Below, in pieces: positions 45,663-54,428 of a stretch of DNA of 64,000 bases; within the stretch, counting starts at the first letter, position 1; every line of letters begins with the position of its first letter. Source of the DNA: Amycolatopsis orientalis DSM 43388 (GTDB lineage: Bacteria; Actinomycetota; Actinomycetes; Mycobacteriales; Pseudonocardiaceae); the NCBI RefSeq assembly GCF_000411975.1, contig NZ_ASXG01000058.1, positions 1-64,000 of the forward strand, read 5' to 3'. The translations under genes were made by a program, and so were the position numbers. The notes under the pieces are model-generated. The model did no database searches and was not told the origin of the DNA. It saw nothing but the letters and a program-made list of their open reading frames with translations.

Positions 45663-45706
45663 TCGTGAGTAGCAATGCCGGTTCTAACCGGCACTGCCAC
45701 TCACGA
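45663..45706. repeat. Palindrome of the CGTGAGT family inside the operon
   Basis: The 21-nt arms 45663-45683 and 45686-45706 pair at 19 of 21 positions around the core TGCCGGTTCTAACCGGCA. The two mismatches are A-C on this strand. It lies directly after the solute-binding-protein stop codon and before the permease, where such hairpins often lower downstream expression or protect the upstream mRNA. Confidence 0.85.
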
Positions 45707-45753
45707 CCCCACCATGCCCTTTCGCCCAACAGGTCTGACAGGAGGTCCGGCAA

Positions 45754-46713
45754 GTGACAGTCGTCGTGCGGATGCTGGCCGGCCGCATCCTCGCCCTGAT
45801 CCCGCTGCTGCTCGGCGTGATCCTGTTCGTGTTCATCGTGATGCGGTTCTCGCCGGTCGACCCGGCGATGGCCGCGTTCAACGGCGCCAACGCCACCGCC
45901 GGCCAGCTCCAGCAGTTCCGGGAGCAGAACGGCCTGCTCGACCCGTTGCCGCTGCAGTACGTGCATTTCGTGTGGCATCTGCTGCAGGGCGATTTCGGCA
46001 CGAGCGTGATCACGAAGGAGCCGGTGGGCCAGACCATCGCCACCGCGCTCCCGCTCACCGTGCAGCTGACCCTGCTCGGCCTGGCGCTCGCGCTCGTCGT
46101 CTCGGTCGTGCTCGGCGTGACCTCGGCGTTGTTCCGCGGCCGCTGGCCGGACCACCTGATCCGGTTCGTGACGCTCGCCGGCGTCGCCGCGCCGGCGTTC
46201 TGGATCGCGCTGCTGCTGGTGCAGTGGCTGGCGGTCGGCAAGGGCCTGTTCCCGACCAGCGGCTACGTCAGCCCGGCGGATTCGTTCTCCGGCTGGCTGA
46301 ACTCGCTGACGCTGCCCGCGATCGCGCTGGCCGCGCCGGTCGCCGCGCAGCTGACCCGGGTGATCCGGACGTCGATGGTCGAGGAACTGGACAAGGACTA
46401 CGTGCGCACCGCGCGCGGCGGCGGGCTGCCGCCGGTCGTGGTGGTCGGGCGGAACGTGCTGCGCAACGCGCTGGTCAACCCGCTGACCGTGCTCGGCCTG
46501 CGGGTCGGCTACCTGCTCGGCGGCGCGGTGGTGATCGAGACGATGTTCGCGCTGCCCGGCATGGGCCAGAACATGATCCAGGCCGTGCAGGACGGCGACA
46601 CCGCCAAGGTGCAGGGCTTCGTGATCACCATCGCGGCCGGATTCGTGCTGGTGAACCTCGTCGTCGACGTGCTCTATCTCGTCGCCAACCCCCGTCTGCG
46701 GAGCCGCTCGTGA
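45754..46713 (+). CDS. ABC transporter permease (DppB-like)
   Basis: This 319-residue permease has six membrane segments. The start MTVVVRMLAGRILALIPLLLG and the EAA-like cytoplasmic loop DYVRTARGGGLPPVVVVGRNVLRNAL are typical of BPD_transp_1 permeases of the peptide family. The GTG at 45754 follows ACAGGAGG. The stop overlaps the next start (TGATG). Confidence 0.93.
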   Translation: MTVVVRMLAGRILALIPLLLGVILFVFIVMRFSPVDPAMAAFNGANATAGQLQQFREQNGLLDPLPLQYVHFVWHLLQGDFGTSVITKEPVGQTIATALPLTVQLTLLGLALALVVSVVLGVTSALFRGRWPDHLIRFVTLAGVAAPAFWIALLLVQWLAVGKGLFPTSGYVSPADSFSGWLNSLTLPAIALAAPVAAQLTRVIRTSMVEELDKDYVRTARGGGLPPVVVVGRNVLRNALVNPLTVLGLRVGYLLGGAVVIETMFALPGMGQNMIQAVQDGDTAKVQGFVITIAAGFVLVNLVVDVLYLVANPRLRSRS

Positions 46714-48674
46714 TGCGCCCGGCCCTCCGCCCGAACCTGACCGCCCGGCTCTCCCGGCCCGGCGTCCGGTTCCGGCGGCTTCCCCTGTCCTCGTGGATCG
46801 CATTGGCCGTGCTGGTCGTGCTCGGGCTCGTCGCGATCCTCGGCACCGCCGTGGCCACGCACAACCCGGACCTGCTCAGCACCGACACCGGCGGGCCCAG
46901 CGCGGCGCACTGGTTCGGCACCGACCAGTCCGGCCGCGACATCTTCTCCCGGCTGGTCGCGGGCACCCGCTGGTCGCTCGCGATCGGCCTCGGCGCGACG
47001 CTGCTCGCCCTGGTGGCGGGTGTCGTCGTCGGGGCGTTCGCGGCGACGTCCGGCCGCCGGGTCGACGGCGTGGTCATGCGGGTGCTCGACGTCCTGATGG
47101 CCTTCCCCGGCATCGCGCTGGCCGCGGTGCTGGTGGCGGTGTTCGGCCGCGGCATCCTCGTGCTGATCCTCGCCATCGGCTTCCTCAACATGGCTCCGGT
47201 GGCGCGGGTGGTGCGCGCGAACGTCCTCGCGCAGTACGGCGAGGACTACGTGGCGGCCGAACGGGTGATCGGCGCGAAACGGCTGTTCATCCTCGCCCGG
47301 CACGTCGCGGTCAACTGCGCCGCGCCGATCCTCGTGTACTGCACGGTGACCGTCGCGGACGCGATCGTCTTCGAGGCTTCGCTGTCGTTCATCGGCGCCG
47401 GGATCCAGCCGCCCGATCCGTCGTGGGGTTCGGTGCTGTCGGACGGCAAGGACCTCGTGCTGACCGGAGGCTGGTGGGCGACGCTGTTCCCCGGCCTGCT
47501 GATCTTGATCACCGTGCTGGCGTTGAACATTCTCTCCGAAGGGATCTCCGACGCTTGGGCCGCGCCGTCGGCTCGCACCGCGAAGGCGGCCGAAGCGGCG
47601 CAGCGGATCGAACTGGCCCCGGAGACCACCGCCCCGGTGCTGCCGCTGCGCGGCCTGCGCGAGGCCGGGCAGCGGCTGGCGGCGAAGGCACGGGACCTCT
47701 CCGGCCGGGACACCGTGCTGTCCGTGGAGAATCTCGCGATTTCGTTCCCGGACCGGCACAACGGCGTGAACGTGGTCGACGGAGTGTCCTTTTCGGTCCG
47801 TTCCGGGGAAGTGCTGGGGCTGATCGGCGAGTCGGGGTGCGGGAAATCGCTGACCGCGCTGTCGATCATGGGCCTGCAGCCGGACGCCGCGCGGCTCCGC
47901 GGGGAGATCCGGTTCGCGGGCGACGACCTGCTCGCCATGAAGCCGAGCGTCCGCCGCCGGCATCTCGGGCACGACCTGGCGATGATCTACCAGGACGCGC
48001 TGAGCTCGCTGAACCCGGCGATGACGATCCGCGCACAGCTCAAGCAGTTCACCCGGCGCGGCGGCACGCGCACGCCGGAGGAGCTGCTGGAACTGGTCAA
48101 CCTCGACCCGGGCCGGACGCTGCGGGCGTATCCGCACGAACTGTCCGGCGGACAGCGGCAGCGCGTGCTGATCGCGATGGCGCTGTCGCGCAGCCCGAAG
48201 CTGATCGTCGCGGACGAACCGACGACGGCGCTCGACGTGACCGTGCAGGCGCAGATCATGGCGCTTTTGCTGCGGCTGCAGGAGGAACTGGGCTTCGCGC
48301 TGATCCTGGTCTCGCACGACCTCGCGCTGGTCTCCGACATCGCCGACCGGGTGGTGGTGATGTACGGCGGACAGGTCGCGGAAACCGGTGCGACCGCGGC
48401 GGTCGTCGGCGCGCCGCAGCACCACTACACCCGGGGCCTGCTCAGCGCGGTGCTGTCGCTGGAGGAGAACGAAGCGACGCTCACGCAGATCAAGGGCGTC
48501 GTGCCCGCACCGGCGGACTTCCCGGCCGGCTGCCGGTTCGCGAGCCGCTGTCCGGCCGCGCGCGGGCATTGTTTCGAGGTCGCGCCTGAACCGGCGGGCG
48601 ACGGGCATCTCGTCGCTTGCCACTACCCCGCGGAGAGCCCGGTCGCGGTCCTGACGGAAGGAGCGCAGGCGTGA
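46713..48674 (+). CDS. Fused ABC permease and ATP-binding protein (DppC-DppD)
   Basis: This 653-residue protein joins a DppC-like permease (about 1-295: GTDQSGRDIFSRLVAGTRWSL, EDYVAAERVIGAKRLFILARHV) to a DppD-like ATPase (about 330-640). ATPase motifs: Walker A GESGCGKS, Q-loop YQDALSSLNP, signature LSGGQRQRV, Walker B LIVADEP, H-loop SHD, and the oligopeptide C-terminal domain with CRFASRCPAA that may bind an iron-sulfur cluster. Such fusions are known in actinobacteria and force equal stoichiometry. The start is ATG 46713, or GTG 46710 just before it. Confidence 0.93.
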   Translation: MRPALRPNLTARLSRPGVRFRRLPLSSWIALAVLVVLGLVAILGTAVATHNPDLLSTDTGGPSAAHWFGTDQSGRDIFSRLVAGTRWSLAIGLGATLLALVAGVVVGAFAATSGRRVDGVVMRVLDVLMAFPGIALAAVLVAVFGRGILVLILAIGFLNMAPVARVVRANVLAQYGEDYVAAERVIGAKRLFILARHVAVNCAAPILVYCTVTVADAIVFEASLSFIGAGIQPPDPSWGSVLSDGKDLVLTGGWWATLFPGLLILITVLALNILSEGISDAWAAPSARTAKAAEAAQRIELAPETTAPVLPLRGLREAGQRLAAKARDLSGRDTVLSVENLAISFPDRHNGVNVVDGVSFSVRSGEVLGLIGESGCGKSLTALSIMGLQPDAARLRGEIRFAGDDLLAMKPSVRRRHLGHDLAMIYQDALSSLNPAMTIRAQLKQFTRRGGTRTPEELLELVNLDPGRTLRAYPHELSGGQRQRVLIAMALSRSPKLIVADEPTTALDVTVQAQIMALLLRLQEELGFALILVSHDLALVSDIADRVVVMYGGQVAETGATAAVVGAPQHHYTRGLLSAVLSLEENEATLTQIKGVVPAPADFPAGCRFASRCPAARGHCFEVAPEPAGDGHLVACHYPAESPVAVLTEGAQA

Positions 48675-49630
48675 GTCTCGTCGAAGTAGACGGCGTGCAC
48701 GTCGTGCACAAGATCCGCGGCTCGGGCCTTTTTGGACACGACAAGGTGTACGCGCTGACCGACGCCACCTTGTCCATCGAGAAGGGCGAAACTGTCGGCG
48801 TGGTCGGCGAATCCGGCTGCGGAAAGTCCACTTTGGCCAAGGTGCTGGTCGGGTTGCAGAAGCCGACTTCGGGCACGGTTCAGTACGCGGGCCAGCCGCT
48901 GTCCGCGCTGCGTCCGGCCGAGCTGGGCCGCACCGTCGGGATGATCTTCCAGGACCCGTCGACCGCGCTGAACCGGCGGCTTCCGGTCGCGAAGATCCTG
49001 CGCGACCCGCTCGACGTGCACCAGATCGGCACCGCCGCCGAGCGCGCCGGTCGGGTCCGGGAGCTGATGAACCTCGTCGGCCTGCCGTCCAGTGTGGCCG
49101 ACGCACTGCCGTCGCAGCTTTCCGGCGGGCAGCGGCAGCGCGTGGCGATCGCCCGCGCGCTCGCCCTGCGCCCGGCGCTGCTGGTGGCCGACGAACCGAC
49201 GTCCGCGCTGGACGTTTCGGTGCGCGCGCAGATCCTGAACCTGTTGCTGGACCTGCGCGAACAGCTCGAACTGGCGATGGTGTTCGTCTCGCACGACATC
49301 CAGACCGTGCGCCGGATGAGCGACCGCATCGTGACGATGTACCTCGGCCGGATCGTCGAACAGGCTCCGGCCGCCGAACTGCCGCACGACGCGCGCCATC
49401 CGTACACGCGGGCGCTGTTCTCGGCGACGCCGAGCCTGCTGCACCCGGTGGAACCGATCGTCCTCAGCGGACCCGTGCCGTCGGCCACCGCGCCGCCGCC
49501 CGGCTGCCCGTTCCACACCCGCTGCCCGAAAGCCACCGACGAATGCTCCCTGGCCTTGCCACCGCAGTCCGGGCCGGACGAGCACACCTATCGCTGCATC
49601 CACCCAGAAACCGGAGTGACTGCCTCATGA
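48671..49630 (+). CDS. ABC transporter ATP-binding protein (DppF-like)
   Basis: This 319-residue ATPase has Walker A GESGCGKST, Q-loop FQDPSTALN, signature LSGGQRQRV, Walker B LLVADEP, an H-loop histidine in SHD, and the C-terminal oligopeptide-binding extension with CPFHTRCPKATDEC. It pairs with the ATPase half of the preceding fused protein to form the nucleotide-binding dimer. It starts at a GTG overlapping that gene (GTGA), and its stop overlaps the lyase start (ATGA). Confidence 0.94.
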   Translation: MSLVEVDGVHVVHKIRGSGLFGHDKVYALTDATLSIEKGETVGVVGESGCGKSTLAKVLVGLQKPTSGTVQYAGQPLSALRPAELGRTVGMIFQDPSTALNRRLPVAKILRDPLDVHQIGTAAERAGRVRELMNLVGLPSSVADALPSQLSGGQRQRVAIARALALRPALLVADEPTSALDVSVRAQILNLLLDLREQLELAMVFVSHDIQTVRRMSDRIVTMYLGRIVEQAPAAELPHDARHPYTRALFSATPSLLHPVEPIVLSGPVPSATAPPPGCPFHTRCPKATDECSLALPPQSGPDEHTYRCIHPETGVTAS

Positions 49631-50556
49631 CTGCGCCCACGTTCGCCGGCATCATCCCGCCGCTGTGCACGCCGTTCCACGACGACTTCACCGTGGACAC
49701 CGCGTCGCTGCGGCGGCACATCGAATTCCAGCTCGACGCCGGCGTGCACGGGATCTTCGTGCTCGGCTCGTCCAGCGAGGTCGCCTTCCTTCCCGACGAC
49801 CAGCGCCGGATCACCGTCGAAACCGCGGTCGACCAGGTCGCCGGCCGCGTCCCGGTGCTCGCCGGCTGCATCGACATGACGACCCTGCGCGTCGCGGAGC
49901 ACGTGAAGACCGCCGAGGCCGCCGGAGCGGACGCCATCGTGGTGACCGCGCCGTACTACACGCGCACGCACGTCGCGGAGATCGACCGGCATTTCCGCCT
50001 GCTGCACGAACGGACGTCGCTGCCGATTTTCGCCTACGACATCCCGATGGCGGTGCACACGAAACTCGACCGCGAGCTGGTGCTGAACCTGGCCGAGGAC
50101 GGCGTTTTGGCCGGGCTCAAGGATTCCAGCGGCGACGAAGCCGGATTCCGGACGGTGCTGCAGCAGCGGCGCGAACGCGGGCTTGCGCGCTTCGCCGTGT
50201 TCACCGGTTCCGAACTGCTCGTGGACGCCGCGCTCGCCCAAGGCGCGGACGGTGCGGTGCCGGGGCTCGGCAACGTCGACCCGGTCGGCTACGTGCTGAT
50301 CTACGACCACTTCCGCGGCGGCAACCCGCAGGCGGCGCGGCGCGAACAGGAACGGCTGCTGACGCTGTTCAGCATCACCGACGTCGCGCCGCCGAGCCGG
50401 ATGGGCCGCGGGTCGGCCGCGCTCGGCGCGTTCAAGGCGTCGATGAAAATGCGCGGTTTCATCGACAACGCGGTGATGGCGCCGCCGCAACTCCCCCTCA
50501 ACGACGACGAACTGCTGCAGATCAAGGGAAAACTAGCGGAAGCGGGTCTCCTCTGA
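49627..50556 (+). CDS. NanA/DapA-family lyase, probable N-acetylneuraminate lyase
   Basis: This 309-residue class I aldolase TIM barrel is of the dihydrodipicolinate synthase superfamily. The carboxylate-binding motif is GSSSE (47-51), the proton-relay tyrosine is Y137 (FAYDIP) and the Schiff-base lysine is K165 (GLKDSSG); 137 and 165 are also the E. coli NanA numbers. Sequence alone cannot separate sialic acid lyase from other sugar-acid aldolases, but a sialidase two genes downstream favours cleavage of sialic acid to N-acetylmannosamine and pyruvate. It is coupled to both neighbours by overlapping start/stop codons. Confidence 0.8.
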   Translation: MTAPTFAGIIPPLCTPFHDDFTVDTASLRRHIEFQLDAGVHGIFVLGSSSEVAFLPDDQRRITVETAVDQVAGRVPVLAGCIDMTTLRVAEHVKTAEAAGADAIVVTAPYYTRTHVAEIDRHFRLLHERTSLPIFAYDIPMAVHTKLDRELVLNLAEDGVLAGLKDSSGDEAGFRTVLQQRRERGLARFAVFTGSELLVDAALAQGADGAVPGLGNVDPVGYVLIYDHFRGGNPQAARREQERLLTLFSITDVAPPSRMGRGSAALGAFKASMKMRGFIDNAVMAPPQLPLNDDELLQIKGKLAEAGLL

Positions 50557-52562
50557 TGGATCGGCTGTACTACGGCGGGGATTACAACCCCGAGCATTGG
50601 TCGCCCGACGTGTGGGCGGAAGACGTGAAACTGATGGCCGAGGCCTCGGTTTCGATGGTGACGGTCGGGATTTTCTCCTGGGCGCAGATCGAACCGCGGC
50701 CGGGCGAATTCGATTTCGTCTGGTTCGACCCGGTCCTGGACAACCTCGCCGCCGGGGGCGTCCGGGCCTGCCTGGCCACCATGACGGCCTCGCCGCCGCC
50801 GTGGCTTTCCCACCGGTACCCGGAAATCCTTCCGGTGCGCGCGGACGGCACCCGGCTGTCCGCCGGGGCGCGGCAGCAGTTCTGCCCGTCCAGCCCGGTG
50901 TTCCGCGAGCACGCCGCCCGGCTGGTCGAGCAGGTCGCCACCCGGTACGCCGGGCACCCGGCACTGGAAATGTGGCATATCGGCAACGAATTCGGCTGCC
51001 ACATCCGCGCCTGCTATTGCGACGAGTCCGCAAGAGACTTCCGGCGCTGGCTGATCGAACGCTACGGCAGCATCGCGGCGTTGAACGAAGCCTGGAGCAC
51101 GACGTTCTGGTCGCAGCGATATTCCGACTTCGCCGAGGTGCAGCCGCCACGCGTGGCCCCGACCTTCCCGAACCCGGCGCACCAGCTGGACTACCACCGG
51201 TTCTCGTCCGACGCGTCGCTCGGCTGCTACCTCACCGAGCGCGAGGTGCTGGCCCGGATCACCCCGGACGTACCAGTGACCACGAACTTCGTCGGCCTGG
51301 TGCAGAAATCGCTGGACTGGAACAAGTGGGCGCCGCACGAGGACGTCGTGAGTCTCGACTCCTACCCCGACCCGTACGATCCGCGCGGGCATCTGGAAGC
51401 GGCCTTCGCCTACGACCTCGTCCGGTCCCTCAAGGACGGCCAGCCGTGGCTGTTGCTGGAGCAGGCGCCGAGCGCGGTGAACTGGCGCACCCGCAACAGC
51501 CCGAAGCCGCCCGGGACGATGCGGCTGGGCAGCTGGCAGGCCGTCGCGCGCGGCGCGGACGCGGTGTTGTTCTTCCAGTGGCGGCAAACTCCGGGCGGGG
51601 CCGAGAAGTTCCACTCCGCGATGGTGCCGCACGGCGGTCCGGACACCCGCACCTTCCGCGAGGTGCGCGATCTGGGCCAGGAGCTGGCGTCGCTGCCGCA
51701 GCTGGCGGACAGCCGGGTGAAGGCCGACGTCGCGATCCTGCACGACTGGAACAGCTGGTGGGCGCTGGAGCTGAACTCGCATCCGTCGGACGACCTCAGC
51801 CAGCTCGACGCGCACCTCGCGCACTACGCGCCGCTGTTCGACGCGAACGTCACCTGCGACGTCGTGCACCCGTCGCGCGACCTGTCCGGCTACCGGCTCG
51901 TCGTGGCGCCCAATCTGTACCTGATGGACAGTGCGGTCGCGGCCAACCTTCGCTCCTACGTGGAACGCGGCGGACATCTGGTGGTGTCGTTCTTCTCCGG
52001 CATCGCCGACGAGAACGACCGGGTATACCCCGGCGGCTACCCAGCGCCCCTGCGGGACCTTCTCGGCTTGCGCGTCGACGAGTTCTGGCCGCTTCCGGAA
52101 GGCGGTTCCACCACCCTCGACCTCGACGGTGCCTCGGTGCGCGCGACCATCTGGTCCGAATGGATCGAGGCCGAGGGCGCGGACATCGTGGCCGCTTTCG
52201 CCGAAGGCCCGCTGGCCGGCCGTCCCGCGATCACGCGGCACGAGTTCGGCTCCGGCGTCGCGTGGTACCTCGGCACCCGGCCGGACGCGGACGTGATGCG
52301 CGAGCTGTTCGACCGGATCACCGCCGACGCCGGGGTTTCGCCGGTGCTTCCCGGATTGCCGGACGGCGTCCAGGCGGTCGTCCGGCACGGTTCCGACGAT
52401 TATCTGTTCCTGCTCAATCACAACGCCGAAACCGTCACGGTTTCCCTGCCTTCGCCCGGTACCGATTTGCTCGCCGATCCCGCTCAGCCATCGCCGGAAG
52501 TGGAACTGGCCGCGCACGGCGTGGCCGTCCTTTCCGGACAGTTCGGAACGGAGCCCAGATGA
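50556..52562 (+). CDS. Beta-galactosidase, GH42
   Basis: This 668-residue enzyme has no signal peptide, so it is cytosolic. It opens with the GH42 start YYGGDYNPEHW. The acid/base is E145 (WHIGNEFGCH) and the nucleophile is E302 (LLEQAPS). Cys110, 148, 153 and 155 match the zinc-site cluster of the family. A trimerisation domain and a C-terminal beta domain follow. It hydrolyses terminal beta-galactosides. Together with the sialidase it would process galactose exposed after sialic acid removal. The ATG overlaps the lyase stop (TGATG). Confidence 0.93.
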   Translation: MDRLYYGGDYNPEHWSPDVWAEDVKLMAEASVSMVTVGIFSWAQIEPRPGEFDFVWFDPVLDNLAAGGVRACLATMTASPPPWLSHRYPEILPVRADGTRLSAGARQQFCPSSPVFREHAARLVEQVATRYAGHPALEMWHIGNEFGCHIRACYCDESARDFRRWLIERYGSIAALNEAWSTTFWSQRYSDFAEVQPPRVAPTFPNPAHQLDYHRFSSDASLGCYLTEREVLARITPDVPVTTNFVGLVQKSLDWNKWAPHEDVVSLDSYPDPYDPRGHLEAAFAYDLVRSLKDGQPWLLLEQAPSAVNWRTRNSPKPPGTMRLGSWQAVARGADAVLFFQWRQTPGGAEKFHSAMVPHGGPDTRTFREVRDLGQELASLPQLADSRVKADVAILHDWNSWWALELNSHPSDDLSQLDAHLAHYAPLFDANVTCDVVHPSRDLSGYRLVVAPNLYLMDSAVAANLRSYVERGGHLVVSFFSGIADENDRVYPGGYPAPLRDLLGLRVDEFWPLPEGGSTTLDLDGASVRATIWSEWIEAEGADIVAAFAEGPLAGRPAITRHEFGSGVAWYLGTRPDADVMRELFDRITADAGVSPVLPGLPDGVQAVVRHGSDDYLFLLNHNAETVTVSLPSPGTDLLADPAQPSPEVELAAHGVAVLSGQFGTEPR

Positions 52563-54388
52563 GATCCGCCCTTCGCGTGGTGCTGGCGTTCGTGCTGCTG
52601 GCTTTCCTCGCTCCCGTGGGCGCGGCCCAGGCCGCGCCGCAGTTCGACCAGATGGCTCTTTTCAACCCGCATCAGGAAACCGGCTACGCGTGCTTCCGCA
52701 TCCCGGCCATCGTCCGCAGCACGCACGGCACGCTGCTGGCCTTCGCCGAGGGCCGCAAGGACAACTGCGGCGACACCGGCGACATCGACCTCGTGCTCAA
52801 GCGGTCGACCGACGGCGGCGCCACCTGGTCGCCGCTGCAGGTGGTGAACCGCGGCGGCGGTGACACGCACGGCAATCCCGTGCCCATTGTGGACACCAAG
52901 ACCGGTCGGATCGTCCTGATCACCACGTACAACAAGGGCCGCACCGACGACAAGGGCTGCGACGTGCCGTGCCCGCGCACACCGCATTCGCAGTACAGCA
53001 CCGACGACGGCCGCACGTGGTCCACGCCGGTCGACATCAGCGCGCAGGCGAAGCTGCCCGCGTGGGATTCCTGGTACGCCTCCGGTCCGGTGCACGGCAT
53101 TCAGCTTCAGCACGGCAGGCACGCCGGCCGGCTCGTCTTCGGAGTGAACGCCGAACGCAGCGACGGCACCCACTCCGTCGAAAACTACGCCGGCCTGATC
53201 TACAGCGACGACGGTGGTTCCTCCTGGCATGTCGGCGCGGTCGACAACTACCTGCACCCAGTGGGCGGCACCTTCACCCAGAAGCCGTCGGAAGTCAGCG
53301 CCGTCGAGCTGCCGGACGGCACCATCTACGCCGGCGGCCGCGAGCAGAGCGGCACCGACATCGGCAACCGCGACTACGCGTTGAGCCGGGACGGCGGAGA
53401 GACGTTCTCCCAGCGCTTCACCACGATTCCCGACCTCGTCACGCCGATGGTGCAGGGTTCGCTGCTGCGCCTGGACCGCCCCGGCGGCAAGCGGATCCTG
53501 TTCGCCTCCCCCGCCGACACCGACCGGCGGCGCTGGATGACCATCCGTTCGTCCTATGACGACGGTCGCACCTGGGAAAACGCCGACCAGGGCACCCGGA
53601 TCACCACGGACTGGTCCGGCTACTCCGACCTGGTCCAGCTCAGCGGCCCGGAAGACAAGAACGCGAAGATCGGCCTGATGTACGAGGGCGGCGCGGTGGA
53701 CGCCCGCGACGAGATCCGCTTCGCCCGTTTCGACGAGAACTACCTCGGCTGGAAGCGTTCCCCGGGAGTGTCCACTCCGGACCTCGCAGGCGGACAGCCC
53801 GCCCGGATCCTCGGTGCCGCCAGCTCGGTCCCCGGGAAATTCGGCAAGGCCCTGCAACTGAAGAACGCCTTCGTGCGCGTCCCGTACTCGCCGGCGCAAC
53901 TGGTCGGCTCCGGTGACTTCACCTTCTCCACCTGGGTCGACTACGGTGCTTCGAAGGATCCGCAAGCCCTCCTGTGGCTGGGCGGCATGGGCTCGACCGC
54001 GCCGCAGCTGTGGCTGCGCGCCGAACCCTCGGCGCACCGGCTGATCGCGATGATGACCACCGCGGCCGGAAGCACCTCGGTCAGCACGCGATCCGCGTAC
54101 GACGATCAGCAATGGCACCACGTCGTGCTCCAGCGCTCGGGCGGCCAGCTCCGCATCCTGGTCGACGGCGCGCTGGCGGCTTCCGGTCCGGACTCCCCCG
54201 GTTCGGTCACCCAGACTGTCTCGTTTCAGCTGTGGCTGGGCGAACGCCTGGACGGCGCGCAGCACCTTTCCGGTGCGCTGGACGACACGCGGCTCTACCG
54301 CCGCGCACTGTCCACTGTGGAGCTGAACACCGTCCGCGCCGGGAAACCCGTCTCCGGAGCGGTCCTGCACCTCCCCTTCGACCGGTGA
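52559..54388 (+). CDS. Secreted sialidase (GH33) with C-terminal LamG-like domain
   Basis: This 609-residue protein has a signal peptide (about 1-26), a six-bladed propeller with the FRIP arginine motif at 46-49, and at least five Asp boxes (STDGGATW, STDDGRTW, YSDDGGSSW, LSRDGGETF, SYDDGRTW). GYSDL is a likely nucleophile Tyr region, and a C-terminal concanavalin-like LamG domain (about 420-605) probably binds glycan. It releases terminal sialic acid outside the cell. It is the last gene of the operon, overlapping GH42 by 4 nt and followed by a terminator. Confidence 0.94.
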   Translation: MRSALRVVLAFVLLAFLAPVGAAQAAPQFDQMALFNPHQETGYACFRIPAIVRSTHGTLLAFAEGRKDNCGDTGDIDLVLKRSTDGGATWSPLQVVNRGGGDTHGNPVPIVDTKTGRIVLITTYNKGRTDDKGCDVPCPRTPHSQYSTDDGRTWSTPVDISAQAKLPAWDSWYASGPVHGIQLQHGRHAGRLVFGVNAERSDGTHSVENYAGLIYSDDGGSSWHVGAVDNYLHPVGGTFTQKPSEVSAVELPDGTIYAGGREQSGTDIGNRDYALSRDGGETFSQRFTTIPDLVTPMVQGSLLRLDRPGGKRILFASPADTDRRRWMTIRSSYDDGRTWENADQGTRITTDWSGYSDLVQLSGPEDKNAKIGLMYEGGAVDARDEIRFARFDENYLGWKRSPGVSTPDLAGGQPARILGAASSVPGKFGKALQLKNAFVRVPYSPAQLVGSGDFTFSTWVDYGASKDPQALLWLGGMGSTAPQLWLRAEPSAHRLIAMMTTAAGSTSVSTRSAYDDQQWHHVVLQRSGGQLRILVDGALAASGPDSPGSVTQTVSFQLWLGERLDGAQHLSGALDDTRLYRRALSTVELNTVRAGKPVSGAVLHLPFDR

Positions 54389-54392
54389 TTCC

Positions 54393-54428
54393 GAAGCCGG
54401 GCGGTTCCTTTGGGAGCCGCCCGGCTTC
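54393..54428. terminator. 12-bp bidirectional terminator
   Basis: The arms 54393-54404 and 54417-54428 (GAAGCCGGGCGG) are exact inverted repeats around a 12-nt loop. It follows the sialidase stop and overlaps the last codon of the convergent TauE gene. Confidence 0.85.
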
